A DNA stretch of 52,577 nt from an uncultured Terriglobales bacterium (GTDB taxonomy: Bacteria > Acidobacteriota > Terriglobia > Terriglobales > Acidobacteriaceae), in contig CATPBJ010000107.1 in the NCBI GenBank assembly GCA_955652395.1, positions 1 to 52,577 of the forward strand, given 5' to 3'. The number at the start of each line of letters is the position of its first letter. The stretch's first letter is position 1. Of the stretch, positions 34,373 to 42,160 are shown piece by piece. The translations under genes and the position numbers were made by a program. The notes beneath the pieces were generated by a model, which saw only the letters and a list, made by a program, of their open reading frames with translations, searched no databases and was not told where the DNA came from.

Positions 34373-35947
34373 ATGGCGACTGATGTGCAAATCGCTGTCC
34401 GCAAGATAGTCTCGACCAATCCCGCGACCGGCGAGACGCTGCGCGAGTTCGAATGCGCATCGGAAGTGGAAGTTCATGCCGCGGTTATCCGGGCTCATGC
34501 GGCCCAGCCAGCGTGGGCCGAGCTGGGTGTGCGCAAGAGAATCGCAATCCTGCGCGACTTCCAGACCCGCCTGCACCTGCACAAGTCCGAGGTCGCGCAG
34601 TTGGTCGCCCGCGAAGCCGGCAAACCGTATGTCGAGGCGCTGCTCACCGAAGTACTGGTGGTGCTCGATGCGGCGCGCTTCCTGATTGACAACGCCTACC
34701 GGCTGCTGCGGGACGAACGCATTCCCCACGGCAATCTGGCCATGAAGGCCAAGTCGGGCCGCCTGGTTCGCGAGCCGTATGGCGTGATTGGAGTCATCTC
34801 GCCCTGGAACTATCCCTTTTCGATTCCGGCCACGGAGAGCCTGGCCGCTCTGGTCGCAGGAAATGCGGTGGTGGTGAAGCCCTCGGAGTTTACCTCGCTC
34901 ACGGCAATTGCGCTGGCGTCGCTGCTGCACCAGGCGGGCGTGCCTCAGGAAATCTTTCAGGTGATCGTAGGCGACGGTGGCACGGGAGCGACACTGATCA
35001 ACGTCGCCATCGACAAGTTGGTCTTTACCGGAAGCGTGCCCACGGGAAAGCTGATCGCTCAGACCGCGGCAGCGCGCCTGCTGCCGGTAGTGCTGGAGCT
35101 GGGCGGCAAGGACCCCATGCTGGTCCTCGACGATGCCGACATCGAAATCGCCTCAAGGGGCGCGATCTGGGGCGCATTCATCAATGCCGGGCAGGCCTGT
35201 CTCTCGGTCGAGCGTTGCTATGTGCATCGCAGCCTGTATGGGCCATTTCTCCAGGCCTGCGTGCGCCAGACTCAGCAGCTGCGAGTGGGCAACGGCATGG
35301 ACCCTGAAACTGACATTGGCCCGCTGATCCACCAACGGCAATTGCGGCAAGTGGAATCACAGGTGGAAGACGCCCGAGCGAAGGGAGCGCGCGTGCTGGC
35401 GGGCGGAAAACGCCTGCCGGAAATTGGAGCGAACTATTATGCCCCGACCCTATTGGCGGATGTCACCCACGAGATGCGCATCATGCGCGAAGAAACATTC
35501 GGGCCAGTGTTGCCGGTAATGCCGTTCGACAACGACGATGAGGCGGTCGGTTTTGCCAACGCTTCGGAATACGGCCTGGCAGCAAGTGTATGGACACGCG
35601 ATCGCGCCCGGGGGGACTCGCTAGCGCGGCGAATCCAGGCGGGCACGGTCATGGTGAACGATGTAGTCTCCTGCTTCGGTATCAGCGAAGCTCCCCACGG
35701 AGGCGTGAAGGCCAGCGGCATAGGACGCTCTCACGGACGCGTTGGCCTGGAAGAAATGGTGCGGATAAAATACCTCGATTCCGACCTGTTGCCCGGAATG
35801 GAAAAAATCTGGTGGTATGGATACGGAAATGCTTTCCAGCGCCAGATGGAAGGCCTGCTCGATTGGCAGTTTGCCAGCAGGTTAGGCCAGCGGCTGCGGG
35901 GCGCGGTGAGAGCCGCGGGAGCGCTGAAGGGCAAGAAGCCCGATTAG
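34373..35947 (+). CDS. NAD(P)-dependent aldehyde dehydrogenase
   Basis: A 524-residue aldehyde dehydrogenase. Visible sites: PWNYPFSIPATESLAALVAGNAVVVKPSEFTS (cofactor binding, Lys in KPSE), FTGSVPTGKLI, the general base Glu in LELGGKDPMLVL, and the catalytic Cys in NAGQACLSVERC. It resembles the YneI/succinate-semialdehyde and acyl-aldehyde types with a longer C-terminus (KIWWYGYGNAFQRQMEGLLDWQFASRLGQRLRG), which may help membrane or partner binding. The substrate is unknown. The ATG at 34373 is preferred over the GTG at 34361. Confidence 0.93.
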   Translation: MATDVQIAVRKIVSTNPATGETLREFECASEVEVHAAVIRAHAAQPAWAELGVRKRIAILRDFQTRLHLHKSEVAQLVAREAGKPYVEALLTEVLVVLDAARFLIDNAYRLLRDERIPHGNLAMKAKSGRLVREPYGVIGVISPWNYPFSIPATESLAALVAGNAVVVKPSEFTSLTAIALASLLHQAGVPQEIFQVIVGDGGTGATLINVAIDKLVFTGSVPTGKLIAQTAAARLLPVVLELGGKDPMLVLDDADIEIASRGAIWGAFINAGQACLSVERCYVHRSLYGPFLQACVRQTQQLRVGNGMDPETDIGPLIHQRQLRQVESQVEDARAKGARVLAGGKRLPEIGANYYAPTLLADVTHEMRIMREETFGPVLPVMPFDNDDEAVGFANASEYGLAASVWTRDRARGDSLARRIQAGTVMVNDVVSCFGISEAPHGGVKASGIGRSHGRVGLEEMVRIKYLDSDLLPGMEKIWWYGYGNAFQRQMEGLLDWQFASRLGQRLRGAVRAAGALKGKKPD

Positions 35948-36008
35948 CGTTTTTCAAAGATGACAGAGGCTCTAACTTTGATCCGAATGACAAAGGGAAG
36001 AACATCCG

Positions 36009-36497
36009 ATGACTTCGAATTCCGATCCAAAACGCGAACTCTTGCGACACACCGTGGCGACGCTGGCCTACCGCGGGGGCAAGGCGGTCCGCAATGCTCC
36101 TGCTGGGTTTGCCGAATTTCGCGCCTGCCCGTCGGGACGCACGCCGGCACAAATCCTGGCCCATTTGGGCGACCTGCTTGACTGGGGACTGTCCATCGCG
36201 CAAGGCAAACAGAGGTGGAATAGTTCCCAGCCTTTGCCCTGGGATAAAGAAACGGACCGGTTCTTTGCCGCGCTCAAAAGATTCGACGACTACCTGGTTT
36301 CGGCAGAGTCGCTGCATGCGTCGGCGGAGAAGCTTTTTCAAGGTCCGGTCGCCGATGCCCTGACCCATGTGGGGCAGATCGCCATGCTGCGGCGGATGGC
36401 GGGTGGACCGATGAAAGGCGAGAGCTATTTCGTCGCCGATATCGTGAGCGGGCGCGTGGGACCAGAGCAGACCCCGCCCAAGGGGGAATACGATTGA
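36009..36497 (+). CDS. DinB/YfiT-like metal-binding protein
   Basis: A 162-residue four-helix protein. The family pattern is seen in TPAQILAHLGDLLDWG (first His) and ADALTHVGQIAMLRRMAG (later His), which in DinB-like proteins help bind a divalent metal. Possible roles are thiol-dependent enzymes or unknown hydrolases; nothing in the context narrows this. The start at 36009 (MTSNSDPKRELLRHTVATLAY) precedes the first helix. Confidence 0.75.
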   Translation: MTSNSDPKRELLRHTVATLAYRGGKAVRNAPAGFAEFRACPSGRTPAQILAHLGDLLDWGLSIAQGKQRWNSSQPLPWDKETDRFFAALKRFDDYLVSAESLHASAEKLFQGPVADALTHVGQIAMLRRMAGGPMKGESYFVADIVSGRVGPEQTPPKGEYD

Positions 36498-36583
36498 AGC
36501 AGGTTATAGCTCAGCCGAAAGGCCTTCGAGTAAAATGAATCGGTAAATCCGGCGGCCCTTCGCCGCAGCGACGAGGATAGCCC

Positions 36584-36910
36584 TTGCCAACCAGCGAAAC
36601 CGTGACTGCCCCTCCGCAACTTCCCCATCACAAAGTGAAGGTCAAGAAGCCGGGACAGCGCTCCTGCAACGAGAAAGACGCCAAGGGCAAGTTCTGCGGC
36701 GGACACCTGAAACGCTGGTTCTACACCACGGACGTGGTCGAGCAGGCCTGCGGCGACGCGGAAGATGCCTGGGGACCGAACGCCGAAGTCTATCGCTGCG
36801 AGCACTGCAAGACCCTCTATCTGCCGAACCAGGAAGGCGTGCGCGGGCTCAATGTAGCCGGTCAGGGACAGACGTCAGTTTTTGGGCTGACTGTGGCGCC
36901 GAAGAAGTAA
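36584..36910 (+). CDS. Small Cys-rich (zinc-ribbon-like) protein
   Basis: A 108-residue protein with a basic Pro/Lys-rich N-terminus (PQLPHHKVKVKKPGQRS), then CNEKDAKGKFCGGHLKRWFYTT and a distal RCEHCKTLYL pair, giving a CX9C...CX2C-type possible zinc site. The start is a TTG at 36584 with GAGGAT about 10 bases upstream. No family recognised; nucleic-acid or protein binding is plausible from the zinc site and basic tail. Confidence 0.6.
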   Translation: MPTSETVTAPPQLPHHKVKVKKPGQRSCNEKDAKGKFCGGHLKRWFYTTDVVEQACGDAEDAWGPNAEVYRCEHCKTLYLPNQEGVRGLNVAGQGQTSVFGLTVAPKK

Positions 36911-37011
36911 ATGAACCCGACCCGGGCGTTGCCTGGTACCCGCCAAAGAACCAGTACCAAATCGTTTTAATCGTTGACAGCGCCTTACGCGGCATAATCC
37001 AATACGCGGGA

Positions 37012-38403
37012 ATGGCAACCACTCCGACCGGCTCTGCTTCCTCTTCCTCCTCAGGCTTGCGGCTGCGCAGATCGCTCACTCTTTGGGACCTGATTCTTTA
37101 CGGCATCATCGTCATCCAGCCGACCGCGCCCATGCCCGCCTACGGAGTGTTCAGCAACGCCGGCCAGGGTCACGTGGTCACCTCCATCCTGATCGCCATG
37201 GTCGCTATGGTTTTTACCGCCATGAGCTATGGCCGCATGGCGCGGGTGTATCCCAGCGCCGGCTCGGCCTATACCTACGTGGGTCGCGAACTGCATCCCT
37301 CTCTCGGCTATGTCACCGGCTGGAGCATGACCATGGACTACATGCTCAATCCGTTGATCTGCACCATCTGGTGTTCCAAGGCAATGGCCGATCTGTTGAC
37401 TGGAACCCGATATCAGATTCCGTATCCCGGCCTGCTGTGGCCGATCATATTTGCCGGGTTGTTTACCGTGCTGAATCTGCGCGGAGTGAAAACCTCAGCC
37501 CGGATCAATCAGACGCTTTGCGCGATCATGGGAGCGGTGATTCTGGCCTTTTTCTGGTACACAATCCGCTACATCTTTCATTTGCCGCAATATCCTGAGG
37601 CCTACTTCTTGCGTCCGTTTTACAACCCGCAAACTTTTACGATCAATGGGGTGTTCCATGGCACTTCGGTCGCGGTGCTCACTTACATAGGATTCGACGG
37701 CATTTCGACCTTGTCGGAAGAAGTGGACAATCCCAAGCGGAACATTTTTCTGGCTACGGTGCTGGTCTGCGTAATTACCGGGTTTCTGGCCGCGGCTGAA
37801 GTCTACGGCGCACAATTACTAAGCTCCCAGTACATGTTCTCGGCGGATGAAGTGGAGAATGCATTCAGCCACGTGGCCGCGATTGCAGGTGGCACTCTGC
37901 TGACTAAGGCCATCAGCATCACGCTGCTGATCGCCACCGTAGGTTCTGGCATGGGATCGCAACTCGGAGCGGCCCGCCTGCTTTATGGCATGGGACGCAG
38001 CAACGCTATCCCGAAAGAATTCTTCGGCGCCATCCATCCCAGGACCCGGATTCCCGCCAACAACGTGATTTTCGTCGGTGTGATTGCACTGCTGGGAGCG
38101 TTCCTCGTCACTTACGACAATGGCGCGCAGCTACTCAACTTCGGTGCGCTGATCGCTTTCATGGGCGTCAATCTGGCGGCGCTGACCCACTACTACATTC
38201 GCGGCGCGGACCGTTCCCTGGGACAGCTGATTCCGCCGGTGCTCGGCTTCATCATTTGCCTGTTCATATGGATACATCTGTCCAAACTGGCGCTGATCGG
38301 GGGTTCCATCTGGATGGTCGCCGGGATCGCTTATGGGGCGTGGAGGACCAAAGGCTTCCAGGGCAGCCTGGTGAATTTCGACGTGCCTCCGGAAGAAGAC
38401 TGA
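37012..38403 (+). CDS. APC superfamily permease (A)
   Basis: A 463-residue amino-acid-type permease with about 12 helices: LTLWDLILYGIIVIQPTAPMPAYGVFS, YGRMARVYPSAGSAYTYVGRELHPSLGYVTGWSMTMDYM and IGFDGISTLSEEVDNPKRNIFLATVLVCV. It is clearly paralogous to the permease at 42161, for example in RLLYGMGRSN against RLLYGMGRDN. A TTGACA lies at 36974 but the spacing to a -10 is poor. It ends before the promoter of the dehydrogenase unit, so it need not belong to the cyclitol island. Confidence 0.93.
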   Translation: MATTPTGSASSSSSGLRLRRSLTLWDLILYGIIVIQPTAPMPAYGVFSNAGQGHVVTSILIAMVAMVFTAMSYGRMARVYPSAGSAYTYVGRELHPSLGYVTGWSMTMDYMLNPLICTIWCSKAMADLLTGTRYQIPYPGLLWPIIFAGLFTVLNLRGVKTSARINQTLCAIMGAVILAFFWYTIRYIFHLPQYPEAYFLRPFYNPQTFTINGVFHGTSVAVLTYIGFDGISTLSEEVDNPKRNIFLATVLVCVITGFLAAAEVYGAQLLSSQYMFSADEVENAFSHVAAIAGGTLLTKAISITLLIATVGSGMGSQLGAARLLYGMGRSNAIPKEFFGAIHPRTRIPANNVIFVGVIALLGAFLVTYDNGAQLLNFGALIAFMGVNLAALTHYYIRGADRSLGQLIPPVLGFIICLFIWIHLSKLALIGGSIWMVAGIAYGAWRTKGFQGSLVNFDVPPEED

Positions 38404-38477
38404 GAACGCGGATGCGGAAGACTGAATTTCAGGGCGCCGAGTGAGCAGATCGGGAGCAATCTCCTGGGTCGCGCCGC

Positions 38478-38506
38478 TCGACTATGACGACTACCCTCCT
38501 TATAAT
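38478..38506 (+). promoter_or_regulatory. Candidate sigma70-type promoter of the dehydrogenase unit
   Basis: A perfect TATAAT at 38501-38506 with TCGACT (4 of 6 match to TTGACA) at 38478-38483, spacer 17 bases. Transcription would begin near 38513, about 55 bases before the ATG of the first zinc dehydrogenase. It fits a start of the cyclitol gene block here. Confidence 0.55.
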
Positions 38507-38568
38507 GACTCTATTGATTTGCCTGGACCAATTACACTTGCATGTAGGTTAAGAGATAAAGACACTGG

Positions 38569-39552
38569 ATGAGGCAAATCGTACTAGAGGCGCCCGGTGA
38601 GTTGGTCGAGCGCCAACTCCCTCCCCCTAAAGCTTCCAGTGGTGAGGCGCTTCTCCGCATACGTCGAGTCGGTGTGTGTGGCAGTGATTTCCATGCCTTC
38701 GCTGGCCGACACCCCGCCTATACCTATCCTCGCGTGCTGGGACACGAACTGGCGGGCGAGGTCGTCGAGGTGGGGCCCAACGAGAAGGGCGTCAAAGCTG
38801 GGGACCGTTGCGCGATTGACCCGTACGTCAACTGCGGTGTTTGCGCGCCATGTAAACGTGGCCGAACTAACTGCTGCGAGCGGCTCAGTGTTCTTGGGAT
38901 ACACGTCGACGGAGGCATGCAGGCGCTGCTGCCGGTGAGGCTTGACCTTTTGCATAAGTCCGCCATCCTTTCCCTCGATCAACTGGTCCTGATCGAAACG
39001 CTAGGAATCGGAGCGCATGCCGTCTCGAGAAGCGAACTGAGATCGGGGGAACGGGCTTTAGTGATTGGAGCTGGCCCCATTGGGCTCGGAGTGATCCTAT
39101 TCGCAAAAGCTGCCGGGGCTGATGTTCGTCTGGTAGAACACATCCCGTTCCGGCGGACATTTGCGGAGAGCCTGGGAGCGGAAATCATTTCGCCGACGGA
39201 TCACTATCTCGCGGATGTCGTCTTCGATGCTACCGGCAGTGCTGATTCGATGGGAAGGAGCCTTTCCTACACCGCACCCGCAGGCCGCTTGGTTTTTGCA
39301 GGTCTCACTCGGGACCCAATCTTGATTGATGATGCCTTGCTCCACAAACGGGAGATTACGCTTTACGCGAGCCGCAACAGCTGCGGTCAGTTTCCCCGGA
39401 TTATTCGCATGATGGAGGAACACAAGATCGACCCGGTTTCATGGATCACGGATCGCATGCCACTTAGTGAAGTGCCGTTCCGATTAAAAGATCTTCCCAC
39501 GAAATCAACGCTGATTAAGGGTTTGGTCGAACTGGACGAATCGGACGCGTAG
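38569..39552 (+). CDS. Zinc-dependent medium-chain dehydrogenase (1)
   Basis: A 327-residue medium-chain alcohol/polyol dehydrogenase. The catalytic zinc ligands are in GVCGSDFH (Cys) and GHELAGEV (His-Glu). The structural zinc lobe is CGVCAPCKRGRTNCC. The Rossmann motif is VIGAGPIGLGVILFAKAAGA. It resembles L-galactonate/galactitol-type dehydrogenases in length and style. In this island it may oxidise an inositol, an O-methyl-inositol or a downstream hexonate. Its stop is 14 bases before the next dehydrogenase, so they are an operon pair. Confidence 0.92.
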   Translation: MRQIVLEAPGELVERQLPPPKASSGEALLRIRRVGVCGSDFHAFAGRHPAYTYPRVLGHELAGEVVEVGPNEKGVKAGDRCAIDPYVNCGVCAPCKRGRTNCCERLSVLGIHVDGGMQALLPVRLDLLHKSAILSLDQLVLIETLGIGAHAVSRSELRSGERALVIGAGPIGLGVILFAKAAGADVRLVEHIPFRRTFAESLGAEIISPTDHYLADVVFDATGSADSMGRSLSYTAPAGRLVFAGLTRDPILIDDALLHKREITLYASRNSCGQFPRIIRMMEEHKIDPVSWITDRMPLSEVPFRLKDLPTKSTLIKGLVELDESDA

Positions 39553-39566
39553 TTGCACGGCAAGAG

Positions 39567-40598
39567 ATGAAAGCCCTCGTAAAGCATGCTCCCGGAGACG
39601 GAAACGTCGACATCCTCGATGTTGAAGAGCCCACATGCGGCGACAAGCAGGTGAGAGTGGAGGTTGCGTTCTGCGGTGTGTGCGGAACGGATATCCACAT
39701 CCTGCATGATACCTTTCGGAACTACCCACCGGTGATTCTTGGGCATGAGTTTGCAGGCACGGTGGTTGAGCTGGGCAAGAGCGTGACCGGCATCTCCCTC
39801 GGCGAAAAAGTTGCAGGTTTGGGAGCCACGGCGGTCACTTGCGGTAGGTGCGAGTATTGTCTTTCCGGACACTTTATCTTCTGCTCGGACCGCCGCGGGA
39901 TGGGACACGGTGTGAATGGGGGCTTCGCGCGGTACGTGGTTATGCGCCCCGATCAATTGTTTCCCGTGCCTGAAGCGGTTTCCCTCCAAGAAGCTTCGCT
40001 TAGCGAACCATTTGCGGCCGCGATCCAGGCCGTCGCTGAAATGACCCAGGTGCGGATCGGTGACATCGTCTTGGTCTCAGGCCCTGGGCCCATCGGGTTG
40101 TTGTGCCTGAAGTTGTTGGTGGCCGAAGGTCTAACCACGATTGTTGCCGGTGCGCCAGGCGACAGCGTTCGTTTAGAGGCTGCGCAACGCTTCGGTGCAG
40201 CCATGGGCGTAAACGTCGGTGAGCGAAGTTTACTCGACGCGGTTCACGAGGTGACGGACGGTCGGGGGGTTGACGTTGCCTTCGAATGCGCCGGCCACGA
40301 GAGTTCGGTGCGCGGCTGTCTGGACGCGTTGCGGCCCATGGGCCGCTATACCCAGGTGGGGATTTGCGGTCGCGAGATTAGGTTTCCAATTGATCAGATC
40401 TTCTACAAGCAGCTCAAGCTCTCCGGCTCAATCTGCTACACCGCTGGAACCTGGGGTCGAATGATGAAGATCTATGCTCAGGGTCGCGTACGGATCAATG
40501 ACATCGTGTCCAGCAAACTGCCGATATCTGAGTGGCGTACCGCCTTTGATTTGTGCATGGGAAAGCAGGGCCTAAAAGTCCTAATGTATCCTGAATGA
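39567..40598 (+). CDS. Zinc-dependent medium-chain dehydrogenase (2)
   Basis: A 343-residue sorbitol/threonine-dehydrogenase-type enzyme: catalytic zinc in GVCGTDIH and GHEFAGTVVELG, structural zinc lobe CGRCEYCLSGHFIFC, Rossmann GPGPIGLLCLKLLVAEG. It is less than one third similar by eye to the upstream enzyme, so it is a partner rather than a recent duplicate. Possible substrates are polyols of the cyclitol pathway. The start ATG at 39567 (MKALVKHAPGDGNVDIL) is standard for the family. Confidence 0.92.
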   Translation: MKALVKHAPGDGNVDILDVEEPTCGDKQVRVEVAFCGVCGTDIHILHDTFRNYPPVILGHEFAGTVVELGKSVTGISLGEKVAGLGATAVTCGRCEYCLSGHFIFCSDRRGMGHGVNGGFARYVVMRPDQLFPVPEAVSLQEASLSEPFAAAIQAVAEMTQVRIGDIVLVSGPGPIGLLCLKLLVAEGLTTIVAGAPGDSVRLEAAQRFGAAMGVNVGERSLLDAVHEVTDGRGVDVAFECAGHESSVRGCLDALRPMGRYTQVGICGREIRFPIDQIFYKQLKLSGSICYTAGTWGRMMKIYAQGRVRINDIVSSKLPISEWRTAFDLCMGKQGLKVLMYPE

Positions 40599-40682
40599 TT
40601 GAGATCCTTTAGTGCACCCGTCTAGAACTGGACACGAAAGTTAGTTAGGCTTGCGGCTTTCGCCAGGAGGCGAGAACGCCGA

Positions 40683-41014
40683 GTGGGCCCAGAGTCCATT
40701 GAACCCCAGAAAAGAAGTGCAGATTGTGCTGGAAGGCCTGAAGAGCGGCAACATTACTTAGACCTGCCGCAAGCGCTAGATCGCCCCAATGATCAGCGCC
40801 TTGTATGGATTAAAGTGGAGGCAGAAACCTTGAAGGCAGCATTTACCAGCACAGATTGGGTGAACGCGGCGCTAACTTCCAGAATGAGTGGGGGAAACTC
40901 GGGCGCACGCTGTTCTTGTCCGAGTTGAAGCACTGGTTTGAGCCGACCGAAATGTCACAGCGGATCGCAAACCGCGCGGCCGGCCATTGGCTGGAATACC
41001 GAAAAGGCTACTAA
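40683..41014 (+). pseudogene. Degenerate transposase-like relic (IS3-type OrfA)
   Basis: The 595-base gap between the dehydrogenases and iolB holds broken coding. In one frame KEVQIVLEGLKSGNIT and TCRKR are followed by stops; IAPN then continues in a second frame as NDQRLVWIKVEAETLKAAF. Put together this resembles the helix-turn-helix part of IS3-type OrfA (QKVQIVLEGL, CRKHGIAPN..WK.EAE). A third frame, 40877-41014, reads WGKLGRTLFLSELKHWFEP. Several stops and frame changes make it nonfunctional. The IS3 match is by eye. Confidence 0.4.
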
Positions 41015-41087
41015 CTGGGCGCGACGAACGAATCCAGGAAGGTGGCTTGGCCCTCCTCGCCCTACTTGTCCCAGTCACTCATTGCGA

Positions 41088-41123
41088 TTGACAAGGGAAA
41101 GTTCCTTTGCCATATTGTCAAAG
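41088..41123 (+). promoter_or_regulatory. Candidate promoter and operator of iolB
   Basis: TTGACA at 41088-41093, 17-base spacer, CATATT at 41111-41116. The 7-bp inverted repeat TTGACAA (41088-41094) / TTGTCAA (41115-41121) spans the promoter, and CTTTGCCATATTGTCAAAG (41105-41123) is a 19-bp imperfect dyad over the -10. This is a likely binding site for one of the LacI-type regulators of the island. Confidence 0.55.
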
Positions 41124-41193
41124 CGGTTAGCAAATTGCCCTGAGCGCCCTTGTTCAAGCCCCAAGGGTGCTCTAGCGTCGTGGGAAGAACGAC

Positions 41194-42042
41194 ATGAGCG
41201 AAACTGAATCTCTCGTCCACTCCCGGATTCTGTCTCCGGAACAGGCTGGCGAATTGCTTCATTTGTCGCGCCAGAAGGCCATGTGGGAGTGGATGAGTTT
41301 CCTCGTCCGACGACTGCTTCCTGGTGGAACATACCAGGCCAACACGGACGGCGAGGAAGCGGTCTTTGTCCTCCTTGGCGGATTCTGCGTGGCCGATTGG
41401 GGACAGGGAGCACAGCGCATCGGAAAGCGGAAGAATGTCTTCGACGGTTTTCCTTATGCCCTCTACTTGCCCAGCGGGAGGAGTGTGAGTTTTACCGCGG
41501 AATCCGCATGCGAGATCGCCGAATGCAGGGTGCCTTCTAAAGCTCAGCTGGAACCAAGACTGGTCACGCCCCACGATGTTGCCAGCAGCCTGCGGGGAGG
41601 AGGCAACGTTTCCCGTCAGATCGTCGACGTCATCACACCTGCCTTTCCCGCGGACAAACTGATTGTGGTTGAGGTCTACACGCCTGGTGGAAACTGGTCG
41701 AGTTACCCACCCCACAAGCATGACGTGCACGATCCACCCCGGGAAGTGGATCTCGACGAGATCTACTACTACCGCATGAACCAGCCCGAGGCCTTCGCTT
41801 TCCAGCATCTTTATTCGGGGCAGAATTCGGCCGAGCGCACCGTGAAAACTAGAGACGGGGATGCTGTGCTCATCCGCAGCGGCTACCATCCCGTGGTTGC
41901 GGGACCGGGGTATGACGTTTATTACTTGAATTTTCTGGCGGGATCGTCGCGTACGATGGCGGTGACTGAAGACCCCCAACATGCTTGGATACGCTCCACG
42001 TGGAAGGAAACTGATCCCCGCTTGCCGATGGTCAGAGGATGA
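41194..42042 (+). CDS. iolB: 5-deoxy-glucuronate isomerase
   Basis: A 282-residue double-cupin protein of the IolB family. It converts 5-deoxy-glucuronate to 2-deoxy-5-keto-gluconate in inositol catabolism. Family parts: EEAVFVLLGGFCVADWG, YALYLPSGRSVSFTA, VEVYTPGGNWSSYPPHKHD (His metal ligands), DEIYYYRMNQPEAFAFQHLY and RSGYHPVVAGPGYDVYYLNFLAG. The ATG at 41194 has GGAAG 7 bases upstream. It is probably the first gene of a four-gene unit with the permease, the desaturase and the Rieske protein. Confidence 0.93.
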   Translation: MSETESLVHSRILSPEQAGELLHLSRQKAMWEWMSFLVRRLLPGGTYQANTDGEEAVFVLLGGFCVADWGQGAQRIGKRKNVFDGFPYALYLPSGRSVSFTAESACEIAECRVPSKAQLEPRLVTPHDVASSLRGGGNVSRQIVDVITPAFPADKLIVVEVYTPGGNWSSYPPHKHDVHDPPREVDLDEIYYYRMNQPEAFAFQHLYSGQNSAERTVKTRDGDAVLIRSGYHPVVAGPGYDVYYLNFLAGSSRTMAVTEDPQHAWIRSTWKETDPRLPMVRG

Positions 42043-42133
42043 TCGTTGCCTGTAGGATGGGGATGGTATTTTTGGGGAGTGGTCACTGAAGTGGAACGGT
42101 CTGAAAGTGTGAGCGAATAAGCAAGGCAACATC

Positions 42134-42148
42134 CCCATCAGTGATGGG
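42134..42148 (+). promoter_or_regulatory. 15-bp palindrome upstream of the permease
   Basis: CCCATCA-G-TGATGGG is a perfect dyad 12 bases before the GTG of the permease. A longer 10-bp arm pair GATGGGGATG (42056-42065) and CATCCCCATC (42130-42139) overlaps it. It could be an operator or an RNA structure limiting translation of the permease. Confidence 0.45.
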
Positions 42149-42160
42149 CTGGGGGACCAG

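Noticed and set aside
36974-36998. TTGACA with nearby CATAAT before the permease at 37012
   Set aside because: The spacer is only 13 bases and the leader would be nearly absent; not supported as a promoter.
38569-40598. The two zinc dehydrogenases as a recent tandem duplication
   Set aside because: They share only the general family motifs; zinc lobe, Rossmann region and length differ too much for a recent duplicate.
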